Source: Bacillota bacterium (GTDB lineage: Bacteria; Bacillota; Clostridia; Lachnospirales; Cellulosilyticaceae). From it: DNA of 9,537 bases. Both the position numbers and the translations under genes were made by a program. Where the stretch lies: contig JAEZKI010000345.1 in the NCBI GenBank assembly GCA_023415525.1, positions 1-9,537 of the forward strand, given 5' to 3'. Positions 1-7,745 of this stretch are shown here, piece after piece. Each line of letters begins with the position of its first letter. Position 1 is the stretch's first letter. Below the pieces are notes generated by a model. The model did no database searches. It saw only the letters and a program-made list of their open reading frames with translations, and was not told the origin of the DNA.

Positions 1-622
1 CTCTTAAAGCTAAAACAGAGGCCCCATGCGCTCTTAAAACATTGTGGCAAATTTGAAAATATTCCCTATAGCCATACTTTAGACCTGGTGCATGTACATC
101 ATTACAGTAACCTAAAGCAATAAAGCATTGTGGTTCATTGAAGGTGAAATAATACTTCACACGGTCTGAAAAATGCTTTGCAATAACCGTTGTATATTCT
201 TTAAACCAAGATACACTTTCTTCGTTAAGCCAACCCCCCTTTTTATGCAATTCATAAGGAAGGTCCCAATGATATAATGTCATATAGGGTTCAATACCAT
301 TTGCTATCAATTCATCAATCAAACGATTATAATAGTCAATTCCTTCTTGATTCACCTTGCCAATACCTTCAGGCAAAATACGGGCCCAGCTTATAGAAAA
401 CCGATAAGCCCTTAAACCTATTTTTTTCATAAGTTGTACATCTTCTTTATAATAATGATACTGATTACAAGATACCTGCCCTGTATCCCCTCCATCAATT
501 TTGCCTTCTTGCTCACAGAATACGTCCCAAATATTAAGTCCCTTTCCTCCTTCAAAGGCTGCTCCTTCTACTTGATAGGAAGCTGTTGCAGCCCCCCATA
601 TAAAATGCTCTTTAAATCCCAT
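1..622 (-). CDS. GH1 family beta-glucosidase (glycoside hydrolase family 1), N-terminal part, cut by window edge
   Basis: Only the first 207 residues are in the window; the family is usually about 440-480 residues. The N-terminal GH1 signature is present (FIWGAATASYQVEGA, residues 7-21). The acid/base motif TFNEP has its catalytic Glu at residue 163. The glycone-contact residues expected for the family are also visible: Gln17, His118 (in LYHWDLP) and Asn162. There is no signal peptide, so the enzyme should act in the cytoplasm on imported beta-glucosides or cello-oligosaccharides. The second nucleophile Glu and the C-terminal residues that separate 6-phospho-beta-glucosidases from beta-glucosidases lie outside the window. 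Coupling to an ABC importer rather than a PTS argues for a non-phosphorylated substrate (inference). The ATG at 622 is preceded by GGGGAG. It starts 14 bases after the response regulator stop, so it is probably in the same transcript. Confidence 0.95.
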   Translation of the reverse strand, partial: MGFKEHFIWGAATASYQVEGAAFEGGKGLNIWDVFCEQEGKIDGGDTGQVSCNQYHYYKEDVQLMKKIGLRAYRFSISWARILPEGIGKVNQEGIDYYNRLIDELIANGIEPYMTLYHWDLPYELHKKGGWLNEESVSWFKEYTTVIAKHFSDRVKYYFTFNEPQCFIALGYCNDVHAPGLKYGYREYFQICHNVLRAHGASVLALR

Positions 623-636
623 CTTTTCTCCCCCTA

Positions 637-2103
637 CTACACACATTCCGTATCTACTTTTTTGCAATTTTTCCCTACTCGTGCATTTCTTCTATATTCT
701 GTTGGAGACACACAATAAAGTGCTTTAAATACTTTCATAAAATGTTTTTCATTCTCATAACCCACCAATATACTAATTTCATTAATCTTTTTATCTGTAT
801 GGATAAGTAATCGCTTTGCCTCACTTATCCTTAATTCTTTTATATAATTAACGAAGTTCATACCCGTATATTCTTTAAAAAGTAATGAGAATAAAGAATA
901 ATTCATGGAAATATGATTAGATACAGTAGCCATATTGATATCCTTTGTATAATTCTCATTAATATAATCTATGGCCTGTTGCATCTTTTGTATATTCTTA
1001 TGATCATCAACACTATTAGAAATTTTATGATGAAGCTTTAATAAAAATTCACTAAAGACTTTGATATAGTCTCTTACGTTATTGTATTTGTAAATATTTC
1101 CCAATGACATATAGGTACATTCTTCTAAATTAAGAATTTGTTTGTATGTAGTGTTTATTTGGTTCCATAATCTATACATCATTTCTTCAAAATACGTCTG
1201 GCTAATTTTAGACCTTTCTACTTTACACTGCAATACTTCTAATAACTTAATAGCCTCCTCAAAACGTTCTGTTCCAACAAGTTGTGTAATTCTATTGTCT
1301 ATTCCTATTACTTCTCGTTGCAAATCATCTTCTAAACTTCTACTTATCTCCTTATGACATTTTGTTTTAAAGAAGGCTGTTTTTCGCGACTTAATGGCTT
1401 CATTATAAGCCTCTCTAAATCTATCCACCTCTTGATAGGCTTTACTTGCTCCATAACATGCCTCTTCCAGAAATGCCTCTAGCTGCAACTTTCCTTCTTC
1501 ATCACTAACAATCCAAAAGTCTTGCTCTTTAATATTCTCTATATAAATAGTTCCATCTACCTCAAAATACTTCTTTGCTTGGTGATTAGAGCAGTATACC
1601 CAGTAGTTTTTCTTATCTACCCACTCCACAGCATATCTCTTAAAAGTCTCAAAGTTTTCCTCAGAAGGATTCTCTAGAAAGAGCTTAAAATATTTATCGA
1701 TATGAATCTTTTGTGTTTCTAGTTGTTCACCTATAATTTCTTCTTCTAACCTTTCCAGTACTGCTATAAGTACTTCTCTTTCTATAGGTTTTAGAAGATA
1801 TTCTTTTGCACCATATCTCAGTAATTCTACTGCATAGGAAAAATCATCATAACCACTTATTACTATTACCTTAGGCATGACTTCCAGTTGCGAAAGCTTC
1901 TTTACAAGTGTGATGCCATCCATTTTAGGCATACGTATATCTGTAATGACTACATCCACTTTTTGTGTTTGTGCAACTTCTAATGCTTCTACTCCGTTCT
2001 TGCACTCAATAATTTCTCCTATAAATATACCTGACCTTTTTACTATTACACTAATGCCTTGCCTTATCATCTTCTCATCTTCTACAATCATTAATCTTTT
2101 CAT
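637..2103 (-). CDS. YesN-like response regulator: REC domain plus AraC-type DNA-binding domain
   Basis: This is a 488-residue two-component response regulator. The receiver domain covers residues 1-120: acidic pocket Glu8/Asp9, phosphoacceptor Asp55 in TDIRMPKMDG, switch Ser83 and conserved Lys105 in LLKP. A long, poorly conserved linker with helical stretches follows (about 125-370), as is usual for YesN regulators. An AraC/XylS double helix-turn-helix ends the protein (about 378-476), including the family signature around GYENEKHFMKVFK and SPTEYRR. The start codon overlaps the kinase stop as ATGA, with GGAGAAAG inside the kinase gene as ribosome site, so translation is coupled. Two stop codons follow in tandem (TAGTAG). 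By family knowledge the phosphorylated protein activates nearby sugar-transport genes. The direct repeats upstream of 7631 and 8804 are its best candidate targets (inference). Confidence 0.95.
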   Translation of the reverse strand: MKRLMIVEDEKMIRQGISVIVKRSGIFIGEIIECKNGVEALEVAQTQKVDVVITDIRMPKMDGITLVKKLSQLEVMPKVIVISGYDDFSYAVELLRYGAKEYLLKPIEREVLIAVLERLEEEIIGEQLETQKIHIDKYFKLFLENPSEENFETFKRYAVEWVDKKNYWVYCSNHQAKKYFEVDGTIYIENIKEQDFWIVSDEEGKLQLEAFLEEACYGASKAYQEVDRFREAYNEAIKSRKTAFFKTKCHKEISRSLEDDLQREVIGIDNRITQLVGTERFEEAIKLLEVLQCKVERSKISQTYFEEMMYRLWNQINTTYKQILNLEECTYMSLGNIYKYNNVRDYIKVFSEFLLKLHHKISNSVDDHKNIQKMQQAIDYINENYTKDINMATVSNHISMNYSLFSLLFKEYTGMNFVNYIKELRISEAKRLLIHTDKKINEISILVGYENEKHFMKVFKALYCVSPTEYRRNARVGKNCKKVDTECV

Positions 2104-3926
2104 ATGCTTTCTCCTTTACAAGGTGCATAAGGTATTTTAACAATTACTTTGACATAGCAATGCTCCCTAGCTGTAATACTAATGCCATAATCTTTACCAA
2201 AGCACATGGTAATACGATCTTGAACATTTTTTAGTCCTAAACCATTCCCTTTAGATTTATTACACTTATTACTCTTATCTTCTATTTCCCCTGAAATTTT
2301 CTTCAGTATCTTTTCAACTTCTTCATTGGTCATCCCCATGCCTGAATCAACAATTTCAATACTACAGCTATTTCCCTGCCTCATTCCTTTAATATATATG
2401 GTTGTATCTTTGGCAAGTTCTTCTACTCCATGATATATTGCATTTTCAACAATAGGCTGTAATGACATTTTGGGGATTCTTTGTTTTAATAGGTCCTCTG
2501 TCATATTAATGCTTAATATAATTTTATAATCAAATCTTAAATTAATGAGTCCAAGATAATTTTTTATATATTCCACTTCTTCCTCAATGGTTACAAGCTG
2601 TTCTCCCCACCGCATAGTGTACCTGAGTAATTTACCTAAAGAAGTCAAAGCGTCAGATACATCATATTGTTCATTAATCTCAGCCATCATTTTAATAGAC
2701 TCCAACACATTATAAATAAAATGGGCATTGATCTGATTTTGTAGTGCTTTAATCTCTGTATTTTTTATGAGTCTTTCTTTTTGAATTCCTTGTTCCATCA
2801 AAGCTGTCATATGCTCTAGCATGAGATTGATTTGTCTTGCCAAGTCCCCTACTTCATCATTACCGGTAATAGGAACTCGAATATCTAAATTCCCTTTACC
2901 TATTAAATTTACTACCCTAATAATTTCATAAAGGCGTTTTAATAAAGCTCGAATACTGTGTTCAATTAAAATGGTCGCCACGGCAATAATTATGAATAAA
3001 CATAAAATAAAACCCCACAATGTACTAATAATACTCTTATTATCGCTTTCCAAAGAAATAATCTTCATTAGGTAACCATCTAATGTTTTAATATATTCAC
3101 AAGCTACTATAACTTCTTCATTTTCTATTTTTATAGTTTCATAATATATCTGCTTCTCTTCTTTTTTGATATTTTTTAACAAAGGAATGACCTGATCTTC
3201 CCATTTGCCACTTACTTTTTCATTAAAATAATATTTCTCCTCTTTATCTATAAAACAGCTCCAATCTTCATAACTAGATGAATAAATACTCGGAAATAAA
3301 AGTTCCATCTTTGTTGCCACTTCTATCGTAGCAATCTCTCCGTAATTAAAATCATGTATTTTAGAAACTAAGGATACAATATGTTGTGTATGTGTCGTAG
3401 TTGGTCTTAAAAAGAGTCTATCTTCGTAATCAAACTGCCAAGCTCCTGCTTCATATTCTCCATCCTTTGCCCATTCAAATCGCCTAAGACGACTATAATT
3501 GTACAATATGGGCATCATTTCAACACTATCTTCGGAATTTACATATAGCCTTATATAATGCAAATAAGGATTACTGTTTGCAACTTTTTCTAAATAGCCT
3601 ATATCTGTTCTATAGAATTCAAAAATCTTTTCTGTTGTTATCTCTTCGTTTTTTACTTGATTAATAATAAATTCCTTTAATCTCCTGTCATTTAAAAATA
3701 CCTGTGTTGACATATTACACATCTCCACATTTTTTTGAATGACACTTTGGGCAGCAGCCATATCTAGTTTTATATTTTTTATTTTGTCATCTATAATGTT
3801 TTTCTGCAGAAGCTTAAAAATAATCGTAGAAAAAATAGCTATAAAAATAGCCAGAACTAAAATAATAAATAGCGTTATCTTTTTATCTAGTTTTGTTGAA
3901 GGCATTATAAAAGGCTGTATTTTCAT
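2100..3926 (-). CDS. YesM-like membrane sensor histidine kinase
   Basis: This is a 608-residue sensor kinase of the YesM/LytS-like class. One membrane helix lies near residues 17-40, then an extracellular sensor region of about 260 residues, then a second helix near 301-322. A HAMP domain follows (about 323-378; NDEVGDLARQINLM). The His_kinase segment carries the phosphoacceptor His402 in LQNQINAHFIYNVLESI. The ATPase domain has an N-box (QPIVENAIYHGVE, Asn495), a G1 box (DSGMGM, 527-532) and a G2 box (GNGLG, 560-564). In this class the H-box usually reads NPHF; here it is NAHF, but the His itself is intact. AGGGTGA sits five bases before the ATG. The partner is the overlapping response regulator. 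The sensor region has no recognisable ligand motif, so the signal, probably a sugar or a ligand-bound binding protein, is inferred from context. Confidence 0.95.
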   Translation of the reverse strand: MKIQPFIMPSTKLDKKITLFIILVLAIFIAIFSTIIFKLLQKNIIDDKIKNIKLDMAAAQSVIQKNVEMCNMSTQVFLNDRRLKEFIINQVKNEEITTEKIFEFYRTDIGYLEKVANSNPYLHYIRLYVNSEDSVEMMPILYNYSRLRRFEWAKDGEYEAGAWQFDYEDRLFLRPTTTHTQHIVSLVSKIHDFNYGEIATIEVATKMELLFPSIYSSSYEDWSCFIDKEEKYYFNEKVSGKWEDQVIPLLKNIKKEEKQIYYETIKIENEEVIVACEYIKTLDGYLMKIISLESDNKSIISTLWGFILCLFIIIAVATILIEHSIRALLKRLYEIIRVVNLIGKGNLDIRVPITGNDEVGDLARQINLMLEHMTALMEQGIQKERLIKNTEIKALQNQINAHFIYNVLESIKMMAEINEQYDVSDALTSLGKLLRYTMRWGEQLVTIEEEVEYIKNYLGLINLRFDYKIILSINMTEDLLKQRIPKMSLQPIVENAIYHGVEELAKDTTIYIKGMRQGNSCSIEIVDSGMGMTNEEVEKILKKISGEIEDKSNKCNKSKGNGLGLKNVQDRITMCFGKDYGISITAREHCYVKVIVKIPYAPCKGESI

Positions 3927-3964
3927 TTTTTCACCCTAAAATAATAAAATATAATATATGTCAT

Positions 3965-3992
3965 ATTATAACAAAATATAGTTGAAATACAA
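3965..3992 (-). promoter_or_regulatory. Candidate extended -10 promoter for the kinase/regulator/beta-glucosidase genes
   Basis: The minus strand has TGTTATAAT (3973-3965), an extended -10 (TGnTATAAT). A weak -35-like TTGTAT (3992-3987) lies 16 bases upstream. Transcription would start near 3958, leaving a leader of about 30 bases before the kinase ATG. The -35 half lies inside the downstream arm of the hairpin at 3978-4015. The match is by eye only, in AT-rich DNA where TATAAT occurs by chance. The A-tract/TGA repeat seen at the two other promoters is not apparent here. Confidence 0.45.
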
Positions 3993-4015
3993 AATATTCA
4001 TTGTATTTCAACTAT
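3978..4015 (-). terminator. Perfect 15-bp hairpin after the solute-binding protein gene
   Basis: The inverted repeat is ATAGTTGAAATACAA (3978-3992) against TTGTATTTCAACTAT (4001-4015), with an 8-base loop. It starts 10 bases past the solute-binding protein stop. On the minus strand the stem is followed by ATTTTGTTATAAT, which is only moderately U-rich. The stem itself is AT-rich, so termination is probably partial. Such a hairpin could also protect the 3' end of the transporter mRNA and lower expression of the kinase and regulator relative to the binding protein. Which role dominates cannot be told from sequence. Confidence 0.6.
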
Positions 4016-4025
4016 TTAAATTATT

Positions 4026-5705
4026 TTATAGCCCTAAATTTTCCTTATTTTCCTTAATAATCTCTGTTTGTTTATCAAGAACTTTAGCATATCCCCATTC
4101 TTCCATCTTTTTATTGAAATCTGCTAAAATCTTATCAAATTCTTCATCTGATTTAGCAAGAAGTAATTTAGGTAATACAACACCCCACTCATTATCCACT
4201 TTATTCTTAATATCAGCTTCTTCTGTATCTGCAGCAAGTGTTATAAGATATTCAGAAGTTGAAACAGTATAGGGGTATGTCCAACGTTCTATTTGTCCCA
4301 TTGGGTCTGGCGTTTCAACTGCCCAAGAAAGAGCCATTGCATTATCTTGTAGCATCCAATAGCAAACATCAGCACCATATTGCTTATCAAAAGTTGCTCG
4401 GTCTGTTTGTAATAAATCTCTTACTTCTTGTTTCATGGTAGGTTTACCATTAACATTATCCCAGGTTACACCCTCAACACCTAACCATACCATATGCTGG
4501 CCATGTTCACTGATAAGATAAGACAGTAATTCAATAGCACGGTCTGGACGCTTACAATTTTTAGAAATCATTGTTAATGTCCAACCAGCAATACCAGAGT
4601 TTGGTATTCGATAATCCTCTGCCTTGGAATTCTTTGGTCCATCTACAGCTATATAGATACTATTTGGATCCTTTTCATAAAGCAATTTTTGTTGGGGTAC
4701 TATGTCCGTATATTGATATAGCATACAGAAATATCTACCTTGAGCTAGTTTTTCATCCATTTGCGCACGTTTATCAATAAATACATCATCTGCTAAATAA
4801 CCTTCTTGACCTAATTCTCTAAAGGTCTTGAGCCATCTCATAAGCTCTGGATCTCTGTAGCGATCATGGGCTTTACCATCTTTTTCAAAAGGAATAGCTA
4901 AGAAATTACATAAGAAGCTATCAAATGAGTTATTTCCTATAGCTGTAAACTCATGAGCACCAATAGGAATAAGGCTCTGACCATTGATTTCTGGGAATTT
5001 TTCTTTTGCTGCCTTTACAGCTGCTTTAAACCCTTCTGGTGTTGTCATATCTGGGCTACCAATGGCTTCATAAATATCTTTTCTTACTAAAAATGTTTGA
5101 TTAGAGGCAATATTATCGTATTTTTCACTATCTGTTGGTGTATAAGAAGAATTCGGATAACCATATATATGACCATCTTCTTGTGTATACCAACCAATTC
5201 GCTCAGGACTAGCTACTTCAAAGAAATAGGGGTCATACTGTTTAGCTAATTCATCCAGTGGAAATACTAGACCTGCATCAATAATTTGTGGAGCCTGTTG
5301 CTCATACCAGCCTAATGTAACAAGGTCTGGTAAAGTGTTTGATGCAATAAGGGAATTTAATTTCTCAGCTTCATTACCAGCTGGAATAACAAATTCAATA
5401 TTTACGCCTGTTTCTTCTGTAATTGTTTTTGATACTAAGTTTTCTCCCCAAGGTGTAGTAAACCATGAAAAGTTCATATACCACGTTAATGTTACTTTAT
5501 CATCTGCATGTTGCTGCCAGCCTGGTGTTACTTTCCCGTCAGTTGCTTCTGTTTTTTCAGCTTGAGCTGTTTCGGTTGGTTTTTCTGTTGTACTTTGATT
5601 GTTATTGTCTTCTTTTTGTGCAGGTTTATTGTTGCAGGCTGTGGCCGAAAAAACCATAGCAGAAGCTAATAAAAATGCACTTATTTTCTTATACTTCACA
5701 TTCAT
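4026..5705 (-). CDS. Sugar ABC transporter solute-binding lipoprotein (LplA-like, family 1)
   Basis: This is a 559-residue extracellular lipoprotein. A lipoprotein signal peptide (KYKKISAFLLASAMVFSATAC) puts the lipidated Cys at residue 24. A low-complexity Asn/Gln/Thr/Glu-rich tether follows (about 25-60), then the mature binding domain, rich in Trp/Tyr patches (LTWYMNFSWF, TLGWYEQQAP, GYPNSSYTP) that suit carbohydrate stacking. The size above 500 residues and the pairing with LplB/YtcP-type permeases match LplA-like proteins of CUT1 importers for oligosaccharides. The ATG at 5705 was chosen because the signal peptide begins there and AGGGGG lies nine bases upstream. An in-frame ATG at 5735, directly after the permease stop and preceded by AAGGAA, would add ten residues before the signal peptide. 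The gene follows the permease closely and is clearly in its operon. The substrate is unknown. Confidence 0.93.
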   Translation of the reverse strand: MNVKYKKISAFLLASAMVFSATACNNKPAQKEDNNNQSTTEKPTETAQAEKTEATDGKVTPGWQQHADDKVTLTWYMNFSWFTTPWGENLVSKTITEETGVNIEFVIPAGNEAEKLNSLIASNTLPDLVTLGWYEQQAPQIIDAGLVFPLDELAKQYDPYFFEVASPERIGWYTQEDGHIYGYPNSSYTPTDSEKYDNIASNQTFLVRKDIYEAIGSPDMTTPEGFKAAVKAAKEKFPEINGQSLIPIGAHEFTAIGNNSFDSFLCNFLAIPFEKDGKAHDRYRDPELMRWLKTFRELGQEGYLADDVFIDKRAQMDEKLAQGRYFCMLYQYTDIVPQQKLLYEKDPNSIYIAVDGPKNSKAEDYRIPNSGIAGWTLTMISKNCKRPDRAIELLSYLISEHGQHMVWLGVEGVTWDNVNGKPTMKQEVRDLLQTDRATFDKQYGADVCYWMLQDNAMALSWAVETPDPMGQIERWTYPYTVSTSEYLITLAADTEEADIKNKVDNEWGVVLPKLLLAKSDEEFDKILADFNKKMEEWGYAKVLDKQTEIIKENKENLGL

Positions 5706-5735
5706 ACTCCTTTTCCCCCTTAAAATTTGTTTCAT

Positions 5736-6617
5736 TTATTCCTTAACTGCCCCTACCATTACTCCAGAAACAAAGTATTTCTGAAGAAATGGATAAACAC
5801 AGCATATAGGTAATGTAGTAATAACCATAGCAGCAAGTTTGATAGAAGTAGCTGTTGTATCTGCTGTAATATTAGAGGCTGCTGTCGCCATTTGACTTGA
5901 CTGTACTTGTGCAACCATGCGATAAAGATAGGTTTGAATAGGCTCAAGATCGGGTTGATTGGTCATAAACATTAGTCCGCCAAAATAATCATTCCATTGT
6001 CCTACCCCTGCAAACAATGCAATAGTTGCTAATACAGGTTTAGATAAAGGAAGTATAATACGCGTAAAAATTGTCCAGTCATTGGCACCATCTATTTTAG
6101 CTGATTCTTCCAATGCGCTTGGAATCTCATTATAGAAATTGCAAAAAATAATTAAATTGAAGAAGTTAAAAGCTGCTGGGAAAATATAAACCCAAAAGTT
6201 ATTAAGTAACCCCATATTCTTATAAAGTAAGAAGGTTGGAATAAGCCCTCCCGAGAAAAACATTGTGATGATTCCTATTGTCATATAGAACTTTCTTCCT
6301 ATTAAGTGCTTTTTTGATAGGGGATAAGCTACCATTGCTGTAAAAAATACATTGATTGTTGTACCAATTATTGTTTTTAATAGAGTAATCTTGAAAGCCT
6401 GAAGTACTTTAGAGTCTTCAAAAACTTTTGTATAGTTTCTTATTGAAAATTCTCGTGGCCACCAATAGATTCCGCCTAATAAGGCATCTTGGGCATCATT
6501 AAATGAATTAACAACTACATACCAGATGGGATAGACACACATAAAACAAATAAGTAACATGAATAGGGTGTTGATTATATCAAATGGAGATATTTTTTTT
6601 AGGGTTCTATTTTTCAC
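5736..6617 (-). CDS. Carbohydrate ABC transporter permease, YtcP/LplC-like (CUT1 family)
   Basis: This 293-residue inner-membrane permease has about six hydrophobic helices, the first near residues 16-37. The ABC permease EAA loop that docks the ATPase is clear (EESAKIDGANDWTIFTRIILPLSKP region, 170-194). The C-terminus YFVSGVMVGAVKE is typical of YtcP/LplC-type subunits. It should form the membrane channel with the preceding permease. The start is GTG, preceded by a perfect AGGAGGT eight bases upstream. That site is built into the TAG stop of the preceding gene (TAGGAGGT), so translation of the two permeases is likely coupled. No ATPase gene adjoins it, as is usual in this family, where a shared MsmX-like ATPase serves many importers. 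Confidence 0.95.
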   Translation of the reverse strand: MKNRTLKKISPFDIINTLFMLLICFMCVYPIWYVVVNSFNDAQDALLGGIYWWPREFSIRNYTKVFEDSKVLQAFKITLLKTIIGTTINVFFTAMVAYPLSKKHLIGRKFYMTIGIITMFFSGGLIPTFLLYKNMGLLNNFWVYIFPAAFNFFNLIIFCNFYNEIPSALEESAKIDGANDWTIFTRIILPLSKPVLATIALFAGVGQWNDYFGGLMFMTNQPDLEPIQTYLYRMVAQVQSSQMATAASNITADTTATSIKLAAMVITTLPICCVYPFLQKYFVSGVMVGAVKE

Positions 6618-6624
6618 TTTATAT

Positions 6625-6632
6625 ACCTCCTA
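6625..6632 (-). promoter_or_regulatory. Ribosome binding site overlapping the upstream stop codon
   Basis: The minus strand reads TAGGAGGT. TAG ends the LplB-like gene, and AGGAGGT is the ribosome site for the GTG start of the next permease, eight bases further on. The perfect Shine-Dalgarno site supports the GTG start at 6617 and suggests translational coupling of the two membrane subunits. Confidence 0.85.
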
Positions 6633-7631
6633 ATATAATGATCTACCTAAGAATTTTTTACTACTCTTATTGGCAATGAGTAAAAGAATTAAGGCAATAA
6701 TCGACTTAAATAATCCAACTGCTGTTGCATAGGAATACTTGCCCATTGTCATACCCATCTGATACACATAAGTGTCAATAACTTGACTTCTGGAAATATT
6801 AATTTGGTTCTTTAAAACAAGAATTTGGTCAAAGTTAGAATTTAATAAATTCGCCACCTGGATAATGAGCATAATAGCAATGGTGCCGGAAATACAGGGA
6901 ATTGTGATCGCTTTAATTCTCTGGAATTTATTTGCTCCATCTACAATGGCTGCCTCATGCATTTCTTGGGCAACACCTGAAATAGCTGCTAAATAAATAA
7001 TGGCTGACCACCCAAGTTCCTTCCAAATATCTGATAATAACGAAATTCCCCAGAAATATTGGGGTCCTCCCAAGAAAGAAACGGGTTCTTTTAAAAGATG
7101 CATCCCCAGTAAAATATCATTAATAATACCTTCTTTAGAGAGCCATGTAATCATAATTCCGCCTAATACTACCCATGAAAGAAAGTGTGGTAAATAAGAG
7201 AGGGTTTGTGTAAACCTTTTAAATTTTGTTCCTTTAATCTCATTTAAAAGTAAGGCAAAAATAATAGGTAATGGAAATCCAATCAACAGCTTCAGTAAAC
7301 TAATCCCTAATGTATTGGTAATAATATTGATGCAATTACTATCCTCCAGGAACTCTTGAAAATATTTTAAGCCTACCCATTTTGCTGAAGCAATGCTTTC
7401 TGTAATCTTATATTTCTTAAAAGCTATGATTAAGCCTCCCATAGGTACATAGTTAAAAAGTAACATCCACAGTATTCCAGGGATGGCCATGAGTTGAAAA
7501 TACCGTTGCTCCCACAATTTCTTTTTTAGTATTTGAAATCTATTATTGGTTATAGTTGTATCCCTTTGTGTTATTATTTTTTTAATAGATGTATACTTTT
7601 GCGCTATTATTTTTTTTATTGATTCCACCAC
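6630..7631 (-). CDS. Carbohydrate ABC transporter permease, LplB-like (CUT1 family)
   Basis: This 333-residue inner-membrane permease is the first gene of the transporter operon. Its hydrophobic segments start at about residue 46 (FQLMAIPGILWMLLFNYVPM). The EAA loop is at about 226-245 (EAAIVDGANKFQRIKAITIP). The C-terminal motif around SYATAVGLFKSIIALILLL is typical of LplB-type subunits, which pair with YtcP/LplC subunits. The start is GTG at 7631, preceded by GGAGGGG and four A's, and a second GTG follows directly. The first 45 residues form a charged cytoplasmic extension that seems longer than usual and contains an 11-residue tandem duplication (residues 4-25). The function is uptake of an oligosaccharide bound by the lipoprotein at 4026-5705. 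The promoter and paired repeats sit immediately upstream. Confidence 0.95.
   Translation of the reverse strand: MVESIKKIIAQKYTSIKKIITQRDTTITNNRFQILKKKLWEQRYFQLMAIPGILWMLLFNYVPMGGLIIAFKKYKITESIASAKWVGLKYFQEFLEDSNCINIITNTLGISLLKLLIGFPLPIIFALLLNEIKGTKFKRFTQTLSYLPHFLSWVVLGGIMITWLSKEGIINDILLGMHLLKEPVSFLGGPQYFWGISLLSDIWKELGWSAIIYLAAISGVAQEMHEAAIVDGANKFQRIKAITIPCISGTIAIMLIIQVANLLNSNFDQILVLKNQINISRSQVIDTYVYQMGMTMGKYSYATAVGLFKSIIALILLLIANKSSKKFLGRSLY
7557..7622 (-). repeat. 33-bp in-frame tandem duplication in the LplB-like gene
   Basis: Two adjacent 33-base units (7622-7590 and 7589-7557) match at 27 of 33 positions. They encode SIKKIIAQKYT and SIKKIITQRDT at residues 4-25. A short third start (TIT) follows. 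The units lie in the cytoplasmic N-terminal extension before the first membrane helix. Confidence 0.85.
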
Positions 7632-7671
7632 TTTTCCCCTCCAACAACTCTCTTAAGCTCTTGTTCAACTC

Positions 7672-7700
7672 ATTATAAAAATATATGAATCTAAATATAA
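7672..7700 (-). promoter_or_regulatory. Candidate promoter of the sugar ABC transporter operon
   Basis: A perfect TATAAT lies at 7677-7672 on the minus strand. Seventeen bases upstream is TTATAT (7700-7695), a poor -35. The start point would be near 7665, giving a leader of about 34 bases before the GTG. The weak -35, with direct repeats ending right next to it, is the usual layout of an activator-dependent promoter. No terminator is visible between the preceding lipoprotein gene and this promoter, so read-through is possible. Confidence 0.6.
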
Positions 7701-7701
7701 T

Positions 7702-7736
7702 GCATCATTTTTTAGCTCTAGTATCATTTTTTTAGT
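7702..7736 (-). promoter_or_regulatory. Paired direct-repeat operator candidate upstream of the transporter operon
   Basis: The minus strand has ACTAAAAAAATGATAC (7736-7721) and GCTAAAAAATGATGC (7716-7702). Their TGA cores are 19 bases apart, close to two helical turns. The near half-site ends next to the -35 region and the far one lies 11 bases past the stop of the upstream gene. The far half-site recurs exactly, 16 of 16 bases, at 8937-8922 upstream of the foldase-like gene. AraC-family activators typically bind two direct half-sites about two turns apart, abutting the -35. The adjacent YesN-like regulator is the inferred binder. Confidence 0.55.
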
Positions 7737-7745
7737 TTTACCTCA

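Noticed and set aside
434..718. Plus-strand open frame spanning the GH1/response regulator junction, and other plus-strand frames within 1142-7197, 7830-8111 and 9136-9474
   Set aside because: All lie opposite well-supported minus-strand genes, have no recognisable domains and show the composition of antisense shadows.
5759..5947. Minus-strand 62-residue open frame inside the second permease gene
   Set aside because: It is an out-of-frame shadow of the permease, whose EAA loop and membrane helices are in the main frame.
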